A stretch of 26,186 bases of DNA from Candidatus Bipolaricaulota bacterium (lineage in GTDB: Bacteria; Bipolaricaulota; Bipolaricaulia; RBG-16-55-9; DRXL01), in NCBI GenBank assembly GCA_026414955.1, contig JAOAIA010000013.1:1-26186 (forward strand), given 5' to 3'. Each line of letters starts with the position of its first letter. The first letter of the stretch is position 1. The notes under the pieces were generated by a model, which made no database searches, was not told the DNA's origin, and was given only the letters and a program-made list of their open reading frames with translations. Positions 20,444 through 26,186 of this stretch are shown piece after piece. The position numbers and the translations under genes were made by a program.

Positions 20444-22441
20444 TTACTTAAGTTGGACATACCCCATGAGGCCGTTGACGCCCTGGATGCCGTCGAAGAC
20501 TTTCTCGTAGGGCATGTGCTCGCCCACCAAGGCATCGGCGCGGAAGGCCTCAAAGAGCGGGGCGTTGAAGAGCGGCACATAGGGCAGCTCGTCGGAGAGG
20601 ATCTCCTGCATCTTGAACGCCAGCTCCTTGAGCTTGGCTTGGTCACACGCGGCGCGGAACTCGTCGGCGATCTTGTCGAAGTCCGGGTTGTTGTACCCCT
20701 GGGGATTCTGACCGCCAAGCCCGGAGTTCTCGCTGTGGAAGAAGCTGACCAAGTAGCTGGGGAACTTGCCGCCCAGGCCCCATCCCAAGATCCACGCGTC
20801 GAACTTCTGCTCATCGAAGACGCGGCTGGCAATCGTGTTAAAGCCCGTCAAGTTGACTTTCACAGGGATGCCGATCTTGTTGAGGCGTTCCTCGATGTGC
20901 AGGGCGAACGTAGCCCGCAAGGGGTCATAGCCCTGGTGTGGCGCCAGCAGCTCAAACGGGGCTACGGCCCGGCCCTTATATTTGAGGCCGCGTCCTGGTG
21001 TCACCCTATTGGCAGCGAGGTCCACGCGAGGCTCGACGTCCCACGTGAAGCCGGCCTGCTTCAGGAGCTTGATGGCCATATCGGCCTTCTCAGCCTCTTT
21101 GAGGCCCTTGCCGTAGGTCTTGACGTTGGGGTTGTACCAACCGGTGTTGGCCGCGGGGACGATCGAATACGTGGGGATGGCTAGGCCTGCCAAGATCTGA
21201 TTGATCACGAATTCGCGATCAATCATGATCGAGACTGCTTGACGGAACTCCTTCACATTGAACGGCTCGCGGCGCAGGTTGAAGGACATATAGTACAAGC
21301 CGTTGCCGGCGTTCTCCGCGATGCCCACGCCCTTGGTCTCCCGTAGCTGCTTGCGGAAGCCCGCGGCTACCCCCAAGGGGTTCAAGATGAAGTGCACGTC
21401 GCCCTTGATGAGCGCGGCGACGGCGGTGGCTTGGTCGCCGTAGATGCGCCACTGCGTTGCCTCTACAAACGGGCCGCTGGTCAGCTCTAATCTCACGGTG
21501 GGCTTATCTTTATCAAGAATCGCTGTGCCCTGGTCGCCATCGTAGGGAAAGCTCACTTTGGTCGTGTGGGTGTACGTATAGACGCCGGGCTTAGACTCGG
21601 TGTAGCCGCCGGAGTAGGGCCGGACGCTCTTGGCTCCAGCGAAATAGTGATTCTTATTGGCTGTGGACTCAGCGAAAGCTCCCGGCTCCCACTTCTGGAA
21701 GAGCCACGCGCCGATGACCGGCTCATCATCGCCCTTGTTCTCGTAGAGGGCCTTGACGGGGTCAGCCGCTTTGGCTGCGGCTTCGAACTTCGGCTCCCAG
21801 TAGGCCTTGCTGAAGATGGGCGCAAACAGCAAGCCCTCGTCCCAGCCGTCGTAGCTGCACTGGGCCTTCAGATAGAACTTGACCGTATATTTATCAACGA
21901 CCTCGGCCTTGTCGAAGAAGTCCGGGTTGATGATCCCTGGCCAGTTGCCGCCGAGCTTCACGGGATCAATCCCCTTATAGGCCGGCTCGCCCTTGACGTT
22001 CTTGCCCATAATGGCGTTGAAGCTGAACGCCACGTCTTCGGCGGTCAGCTCGCCGATCTCCTTGCCGGTCTTGGGGTCGAACCACTTGATGCCCCTCTTA
22101 ATCCTGATCGTTGCTGTCTTGTCCGCACCAATGGTCTTCATCTTGTTGGCTTCGTCTTCGGTGCTGACGTCGGCAAGCCCCGGAATATAGTCATCGAACT
22201 TGTCTGAGAAGCCGAACAGGCTCCCGCCCCAGCCGTTGAGCCGGACGTAGAAGTTCCAGACCGTGGCCTTGGGGCCGAGAATCGCTAAGCTGTTCAAGCT
22301 CGACAGGTCTTCAAAGATCGCCAATTTATAGATCTTCTGGGCTTGAGCCTGCACGACCGAATGGGACTGGCTGGAGAGCACAGCCCCCACAAAGAGAGCG
22401 AGCAGGACGACAAGAGCGATAAATTTCACGCGTTTGAACAT
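20444..22441 (-). CDS. Opp/Dpp-type extracellular substrate-binding protein (OppA-like)
   Basis: A 665-residue exported protein; the signal peptide is 1-34 (MFKRVKFIALVVLLALFVGA, cleavage near QAQAQ). There is no lipobox cysteine, so it is not a standard lipoprotein. SBP_bac_5 features include KRGIKWFDPKTG, GELTAEDVAFSFNAIMGK, FNVKEFRQAVSIMIDREFVI and the late AWILGWGLGG block. At 665 residues it is about 100 longer than E. coli OppA. Extra loops include a Tyr-rich stretch, SGGYTESKPGVYTYTHTTKV. Substrate is undecided between oligopeptides and oligosaccharides. AGGGAGG lies 7 bases before the ATG. Confidence 0.9.
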   Translation of the reverse strand: MFKRVKFIALVVLLALFVGAVLSSQSHSVVQAQAQKIYKLAIFEDLSSLNSLAILGPKATVWNFYVRLNGWGGSLFGFSDKFDDYIPGLADVSTEDEANKMKTIGADKTATIRIKRGIKWFDPKTGKEIGELTAEDVAFSFNAIMGKNVKGEPAYKGIDPVKLGGNWPGIINPDFFDKAEVVDKYTVKFYLKAQCSYDGWDEGLLFAPIFSKAYWEPKFEAAAKAADPVKALYENKGDDEPVIGAWLFQKWEPGAFAESTANKNHYFAGAKSVRPYSGGYTESKPGVYTYTHTTKVSFPYDGDQGTAILDKDKPTVRLELTSGPFVEATQWRIYGDQATAVAALIKGDVHFILNPLGVAAGFRKQLRETKGVGIAENAGNGLYYMSFNLRREPFNVKEFRQAVSIMIDREFVINQILAGLAIPTYSIVPAANTGWYNPNVKTYGKGLKEAEKADMAIKLLKQAGFTWDVEPRVDLAANRVTPGRGLKYKGRAVAPFELLAPHQGYDPLRATFALHIEERLNKIGIPVKVNLTGFNTIASRVFDEQKFDAWILGWGLGGKFPSYLVSFFHSENSGLGGQNPQGYNNPDFDKIADEFRAACDQAKLKELAFKMQEILSDELPYVPLFNAPLFEAFRADALVGEHMPYEKVFDGIQGVNGLMGYVQLK

Positions 22442-22468
22442 GGCATAACCTCCCTTTTCTATCTAGTG

Positions 22469-22513
22469 TTAAATTTGGTGTAGCTCCCAAAAACACGACA
22501 CGGCATCCCCCAT
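22469..22513 (-). other. Possible 14-codon leader ORF before oppA
   Basis: On the minus strand ATG at 22513 opens MGDAVSCFWELHQI and a TAA at 22471-22469. It follows AAGGAGGTGAT (22531-22521), a full complement of the 16S anti-Shine-Dalgarno tail, with no other gene to serve. A GGCAT/ATGCC hairpin overlaps its start. The unusual strength of the site argues for translation; function is unknown. Confidence 0.35.
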
Positions 22514-22530
22514 GCCTGGCATCACCTCCT

Positions 22531-23076
22531 TCAAAATCTTCCCGGTGTTGCCTGGTAGATCATGAGAACACTGCCCTTGGTCGGGCTGTTGTGCACGACT
22601 TCTTTCCAACATTCTTGCTCAATAGAGCACGAGGGAGGCGTGCTCGAAGGCCAGAGCCAGAGTGCCGCGACAATCGCGGCCACAGCCGCGCTCGCCAAAG
22701 CCCCCAACGCCAAGCGCCGATACCATCTCTGGTCTTCCTGGGGATGTTGTCGAGCGGAGGCCAACAGGCTCCAGCGGCTCGCCCGCAGCCGCGCAACGCT
22801 CTGCTGACAGAGGACACACGTCAAAATATGCATCGAGACGTCAGAGCGCGTCCAACGCGAGACGCGCCCGCGCAAGAACTTCTCAAACGCCTGCGCATCA
22901 CGGAAGGTCGGCCCGACGCGCCCCGCCCCAGGGCCGTCGAGCAGCCTGTTCGCTACATACGCCCGCAGGACCTCCTCGCTGGGATGGCCCTCGTACTCTC
23001 TCGGCTCGAAACCCCTGAGAAGATCGGAAAACTCCGCGAGATTCTCGAACTCGTTCTCCGAATACTCAGTGTTCAT
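22531..23076 (-). CDS. Anti-sigma-factor-like zinc-finger membrane protein
   Basis: A 181-residue protein. An N-terminal cytoplasmic part contains HPSEEVLRAYVANRL (31-45) and HILTCVLC (H83, C87, C90). These give the HxxxCxxC zinc-binding pattern of anti-sigma factors (zf-HC2/ZAS type). One membrane helix spans 121-143, followed by a short external tail with Cys150 and Cys156. Relative to common members, about 35 residues separate the first helix from the zinc motif. Anti-sigma factors hold an ECF sigma factor inactive until an external signal; no sigma gene is adjacent here. It overlaps the upstream gene by 11 bases and precedes oppA by 89. Confidence 0.7.
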   Translation of the reverse strand: MNTEYSENEFENLAEFSDLLRGFEPREYEGHPSEEVLRAYVANRLLDGPGAGRVGPTFRDAQAFEKFLRGRVSRWTRSDVSMHILTCVLCQQSVARLRASRWSLLASARQHPQEDQRWYRRLALGALASAAVAAIVAALWLWPSSTPPSCSIEQECWKEVVHNSPTKGSVLMIYQATPGRF

Positions 23077-23524
23077 AGGAGACCTCCACAGGGGTAGGGG
23101 CAGGGACTGGGGCGTAGAGCTGCGTGTACAGCTCTTTAATCTTCTCCTTCTCGCGGGTCGGATTGAACTGACGGCCCACTAAGCGAAAGATGTGCTCCCA
23201 GCTGAGTCGCGTGCCGGCCAGGCGCTCTATGGTTAAGTCGCGCATACGCACACGCCCCTGGGTGATCTCGCGCACAAGAATCTCGCGCTTGCGCGGGTCG
23301 AACTCCGCACTCGTGTAGTGACTGAAGAGATAGACCAACAGTCCTCGGACGATATTGGGGTCAAAGCGTCGCTTCGCCTCCGCAAATGTGAACCACCGGC
23401 GCGCCTTCTCTAATTCACCGTCCAGAGAGAGCAAGTCTTCGACCATCTCCGGCGGCTCGTTCGTACACCGCAAGATGTTCTCAGCATATGCCAGGCGCGC
23501 CAACTCGATCCGAACCTCACTCAT
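23066..23524 (-). CDS. Unknown 152-residue helical protein at the head of the opp array
   Basis: The protein is predominantly helical and charged, with ARRWFTFAEAKRRFDPNIVR and LVYLFSHYTSAEFDPRKREI, and a proline-rich C-terminus (APVPAPTPVEV). No signal peptide or membrane segment is seen, so it should be cytoplasmic. I do not recognise the family. Its stop overlaps the start of the anti-sigma-like gene by 11 bases. That is the position normally held by the cognate sigma factor, but sigma regions 2 and 4 are not apparent. GAGGTGG lies 8 bases before the ATG. Confidence 0.65.
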   Translation of the reverse strand: MSEVRIELARLAYAENILRCTNEPPEMVEDLLSLDGELEKARRWFTFAEAKRRFDPNIVRGLLVYLFSHYTSAEFDPRKREILVREITQGRVRMRDLTIERLAGTRLSWEHIFRLVGRQFNPTREKEKIKELYTQLYAPVPAPTPVEVSYEH

Positions 23525-23541
23525 TCTATCCCACCTCGGCT

Positions 23542-23553
23542 ATGTCATGACAT
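23542..23553. promoter_or_regulatory. 12-bp perfect palindrome upstream of the 152-residue gene
   Basis: ATGTCATGACAT is a perfect palindrome 18-29 bases before the ATG at 23524 (minus strand), in the only gap where the array's promoter could lie. A dimeric regulator could bind here, but no clear -35/-10 pair is visible, so this is a weak proposal. Confidence 0.35.
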
Positions 23554-23628
23554 CTACAGCCCCTCTTTGTCTTAGATTTCCGATGGTATCAGGATTTTGT
23601 AGGTCTTGACTCATCTTTTTCTCATTGC

Positions 23629-24879
23629 CTAGCGGCGTTCGTTCATCAAGACCGAGACGGAACCATCCCCTTGGTTGGCGACGACCAGATCGGGATCGCC
23701 GTCATTATCGAGATCTCCGGCAGCTAAGGAGACCGGCAGCGATCCCACCGGAACGGCGATCGCTCGGTTGGACTGCACGGGCTTGTCGCGCGGAGGCTCA
23801 AGCAAGGGGATAGAGCCGAAGCCGCCCAAGCCGTCGTTCAGGTGAACCGTGACGAGATTGCTCGATGCATTGGCGGCCGCGAGGTCGAGCCAGCCGTCGC
23901 GGTTGAAGTCGGCAGCGATGACCGCGCGCGGGTCTAAAGCCCCTGTCGCCCACGCTCTCGGCTCATCGAGCTGCCCCCTGCCGTCCCCAGGGAAGACGAG
24001 CAGGCGGTCGCTCTCCGGGTTGGCCGTGACCAAGTCACTGAGATCGTCGCCGTTGATATCGGCAATCTCGATCCAAGCTGGTGAATCCCCTGAATACAGC
24101 CCCACGGATAAACGCTGCGCGAGAGCAAAATTTCCCGTGCCGTCTCCCAAGAGAGTTGCTGCTCGGCCGATGCTGCTGACGATAACGTCCAGCTTGCCGT
24201 CGCGGTTGAGATCGTTGATGGCTATAGATTGGAGGCTGCCGCCAACGAATATCTCGCGCAGAGGCCAACGGTCTACTTGTTCCGTCCCGTTATTGATGAA
24301 GACGTAGACGTTCCCCTGCAAGTTCGTGCACACGAGATCGAGACGGCCATCGTTGGTGAAGTCAGCGACAGCGACGGCGCTGACGTCACGAAGACCACGG
24401 GGGAGATCGCGGCTTGGTGAAGGCCGCAGCATCCGTTCTGAATCCCCCCAGAACGTCCAGAAATTGCCCCCTGTGGGATAGGCGAGCACGGCGTCGAGCA
24501 GGCCATCGCCGTTGAGATCGCCCAGGGCAAGGACCTTGCCGCGGGTCGTCTTCACGGTCTCTTCGAGTTTGATCGAGTGGAACTCGATCAATGTGGGTGG
24601 GGAGAATCGGCCCCCTACGCTTCCTCTCACCGCAGCGAGATTGAGGGTGTTGATCCCCCGCTCTTCATGGGGAACGACAATAAGCGAAGTCACGATATCT
24701 AAGAAGCCATCGTGATTGAGATCACCGAGGGCAAGGGCAGTGGTGCCGGAACCCGTTGAGATACGCTGGGTCGGCTGCACGCTCACGACCGAATCGCTCA
24801 CTGCGCAGACACCGAGCAGTGCCACAAGACAAGGCACTATACCCAGTTCTCTTCGTCGCGCGTATGTGTATCTTCGCAT
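23629..24879 (-). CDS. Secreted FG-GAP/VCBS-repeat protein (seven-repeat propeller)
   Basis: A 416-residue protein with a signal peptide (residues 1-30, ELGIVPCLVALLGVCAVSDS). It has seven repeats, each with a calcium-loop motif: DLNHDGFLD, DLNGDGLLD, DFTNDGRLD, DLNRDGKLD, DINGDDLSD, DFNRDGWLD and DLDNDGDPD. Seven units fit one complete integrin-like beta-propeller. The fifth loop has lost the DG turn (GDDLS). Such proteins are extracellular and bind calcium and ligands or surfaces; no enzyme is implied. The ATG at 24879 is chosen because the signal peptide starts there. There is no Shine-Dalgarno, and a TACAAT lies 13-18 bases upstream, so the message may be nearly leaderless. Confidence 0.8.
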   Translation of the reverse strand: MRRYTYARRRELGIVPCLVALLGVCAVSDSVVSVQPTQRISTGSGTTALALGDLNHDGFLDIVTSLIVVPHEERGINTLNLAAVRGSVGGRFSPPTLIEFHSIKLEETVKTTRGKVLALGDLNGDGLLDAVLAYPTGGNFWTFWGDSERMLRPSPSRDLPRGLRDVSAVAVADFTNDGRLDLVCTNLQGNVYVFINNGTEQVDRWPLREIFVGGSLQSIAINDLNRDGKLDVIVSSIGRAATLLGDGTGNFALAQRLSVGLYSGDSPAWIEIADINGDDLSDLVTANPESDRLLVFPGDGRGQLDEPRAWATGALDPRAVIAADFNRDGWLDLAAANASSNLVTVHLNDGLGGFGSIPLLEPPRDKPVQSNRAIAVPVGSLPVSLAAGDLDNDGDPDLVVANQGDGSVSVLMNERR

Positions 24880-24932
24880 CGTTGAAAAAATTGTATCATC
24901 TCTGAGCGGGAATTTCCAATGGGCTGTGCTGT

Positions 24933-24960
24933 TTGACAACTGTTGCCCTTTCGTGCTAAT
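24933..24960 (+). promoter_or_regulatory. Promoter of the beta-propeller gene
   Basis: TTGACA (24933-24938) and GCTAAT (24955-24960) are 16 bases apart. The transcript would begin near 24967 and have a leader of about 130 bases containing the mini-ORF and hairpin described below. Confidence 0.55.
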
Positions 24961-25027
24961 CTTTAAAAGAATAAAGAATATTGAGAGCTAGTGAGATGTT
25001 GGGGAGGTGATGTCGGGAGGGAAGTCG

Positions 25028-25072
25028 ATGCAGGTGGAGCCAGTGTTACGGGGGATAGTACCTGAAATATAA
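25028..25072 (+). other. 14-codon leader ORF
   Basis: ATG at 25028 opens MQVEPVLRGIVPEI and stops at TAA 25070-25072. GGGAGG (25015-25020) is an ideal 7 bases upstream. Its stop codon overlaps the first bases of the hairpin that hides the next gene's ribosome binding site. Sequence shows the arrangement; control by coupling is inferred. Confidence 0.45.
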
Positions 25073-25090
25073 CTTCTTATAAGGAGGTTG
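25070..25090 (+). promoter_or_regulatory. Hairpin masking the ribosome binding site of the propeller gene
   Basis: AACTTCTT (25071-25078) pairs with AAGGAGGTT (25081-25089) around a loop of about three bases, using two G-U pairs. The paired strand contains the whole AAGGAGG site of the ATG at 25098. It could act as a heat-opened or ribosome-opened switch. Confidence 0.5.
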
Positions 25091-25097
25091 CGCGACG

Positions 25098-26186
25098 ATG
25101 CTTCCCAGATATAAAGCTTTCGCGATAGTAACGGGCCTTGCTGCGCTATTTGGCGTCGTATCGCTCTCTGAATTTCCCGGCGTGCTCACGCGCGCGCAGG
25201 AGCAGCAAGTGTTAGCGCCTAGTGCCAAGCTCGACCTTGGCGGGTCCAAAGTCAACGGTTTTCTCTTCACGGCAGACGGGAAATTCGTCTTCGTCTCCGT
25301 CAGCGTTGGGCGTGATAGCTCGGTCTTCCTCATAGCTGCTAGCACAGCAGATGTCACGAAGTTCTATGGCCGGAGGATTCGCGGCTGCCCCGTCACGGGT
25401 GAGGTTTGTCTGGCGCAGATCCGCGGGACTATCAACCCCCAAGACTTGGCCTATAACGAGGCGAAGAAAGTGCTCTTCGTGCCGGGCTACGATGACGATA
25501 CGCTCTATATCTCCCAAGTCGCTTTTGACAGGGATGGCAATCCTACCGAAGCCAAAGCTGCCAAGAGAGTCGCCGTGGGAGCCGGCCCACGGGCCGTCGC
25601 CGTCAACGCTGAGGGCACTCGTGCCTTCACGGTGAACGAGCGCGAGCACACCGTCAGCGTCGTGGATATTCTGTACAAGGACAATGCTCCAGATAAGGGC
25701 GAAGTGATAGCGACGATCAAGCTCGACCCCAGCGAGGAGAACCCGACCTATCCCAGCCCGGCTGATATCATGCTCAAGGGCGATAAAGCCTACGTCGTCA
25801 ACACCGACACCTGGAAGGTCTGCGAGATCAAGAACATCAACGCTGACAGCGAGAAAGTGAAGAAAGGCGAAGAGAAGATCGAGCTGGGAGACTGCGTTGA
25901 CACCGGAGCCTATCCCCGTGCTATGACCATGCTTGAGGATAAAGCGTATGTTGTGAACAGCTCTGGGGACAGCGTCAGCCCGCTCCTGCTCGATCCCTTG
26001 AAGCCCGTCGTCAAGGGCGACCAGCCCGTCGAGATCCCCGTGGGCGACGCACCACGCGGCATTGCCACCGATGGCCAATGCTGGATCGCCGTGACGAACA
26101 CGGGTGTGGACAACGCGGAAGGGCCACAGGCGAGCCTCTCCTTCATTCATAAGGGGCTGGAACAGATGGCGACCTGTCTCTTATAC
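25098..26186 (+). CDS. Secreted YVTN-type beta-propeller protein (3' partial)
   Basis: The frame from the ATG at 25098 stays open for 363 codons to the window edge. A signal peptide (MLPRYKAFAIVTGLAALFGV, cleavage near residue 33) precedes repeats of the YVTN/lactonase-like propeller kind: GFLFTADGKFVFVSVSVGRD, VGAGPRAVAVNAEGTRAFTV, DKAYVVNSSGDSVSPLLLDP and PVGDAPRGIATDGQCWIAVT. The FT-ADGKFVF and PRxxAV-x-ExTxAF patterns mark blade strands. The protein is probably extracellular or envelope-bound; no active site is visible. AAGGAGGT lies 9 bases before the start. The last four or five residues come from bases matching an adapter and are probably not native. Confidence 0.8.
   Translation, partial: MLPRYKAFAIVTGLAALFGVVSLSEFPGVLTRAQEQQVLAPSAKLDLGGSKVNGFLFTADGKFVFVSVSVGRDSSVFLIAASTADVTKFYGRRIRGCPVTGEVCLAQIRGTINPQDLAYNEAKKVLFVPGYDDDTLYISQVAFDRDGNPTEAKAAKRVAVGAGPRAVAVNAEGTRAFTVNEREHTVSVVDILYKDNAPDKGEVIATIKLDPSEENPTYPSPADIMLKGDKAYVVNTDTWKVCEIKNINADSEKVKKGEEKIELGDCVDTGAYPRAMTMLEDKAYVVNSSGDSVSPLLLDPLKPVVKGDQPVEIPVGDAPRGIATDGQCWIAVTNTGVDNAEGPQASLSFIHKGLEQMATCLLY
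26174..26186. other. Nextera/Tn5 mosaic-end adapter match at the sequence end
   Basis: The last 13 bases, CTGTCTCTTATAC, equal the first 13 of the 19-base Tn5 mosaic end used in Nextera libraries. They end exactly at the window edge. Untrimmed adapter at a contig end is the simplest reading, so native sequence probably ends at about 26173. Confidence 0.85.

Noticed and set aside
21566..22207. 213-codon open frame on the plus strand
   Set aside because: It is antisense to oppA, whose domains are clear. Leu/Val-rich antisense frames are expected in GC-rich genes.
25212..26150. 312-codon open frame on the minus strand
   Set aside because: It is antisense to the signal-peptide-bearing propeller gene with an ideal ribosome site, and shows no recognisable motif of its own.

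Overview
The window is bacterial DNA at about 57-60% G+C with ATG, GTG and TTG starts, strong AAGGAG-type ribosome binding sites and many 4-base stop/start overlaps. The set of genes (SurA/PpiC-like chaperone, cell-wall amidase, Opp-type ABC importer, two MoeA paralogues, FG-GAP and beta-propeller secreted proteins) and several relic genes suggest a free-living, probably uncultured and possibly thermophilic lineage. A Bipolaricaulota/Acetothermia-like genome would fit, but that is only a guess. The right edge looks like a contig end, because the last 13 bases match the start of the Nextera/Tn5 mosaic end.

Region 1 (1-2.2 kb) follows the tail of a WD40 gene. It holds four small toxin-antitoxin-like modules of unrelated types: RelE with antitoxin, PIN with antitoxin, Phd-like antitoxin with RelE, and DUF433. 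All four sit behind copies of the same promoter cassette: a GC-rich palindromic block followed by an extended -10. In two copies the homology continues into the first codons of the gene. In the first copy those codons have become a Shine-Dalgarno sequence. Three of the four modules look frameshifted.

Region 2 (2.2-3.5 kb) holds a truncated anion-transporter relic, an intact DinB-family gene with a near-consensus promoter, and a chimeric relic of a transposase end joined to a GxxExxY-protein end. Region 3 (3.5-9.1 kb) is a molybdenum cofactor cluster: mobB-moeA-moeA2 with overlapping reading frames, then moaC, a secreted glycosidase-like protein lacking its expected catalytic acids, and mogA/moaB.

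Region 4 (9.1-14.9 kb) carries a cell-wall amidase and, divergently, a 1172-residue membrane-anchored PpiC-PpiC-TPR protein ending in a DUF3105-like domain. Next comes a coupled mazG / DUF4911 / yqeG-type phosphatase set. Region 5 (14.9-23.5 kb, minus strand) is one long gene array. In transcription order it has an unknown 152-residue protein, an anti-sigma-like zinc-finger membrane protein, oppA, oppB, oppC, oppD, oppF and two small coupled membrane proteins. OppB and OppD carry large insertions.

Region 6 (23.6-26.2 kb) has a seven-repeat FG-GAP secreted protein and, divergently, a secreted beta-propeller protein cut by the window end. The leader of the latter contains a 14-codon reading frame that stops at a hairpin masking the gene's ribosome binding site.
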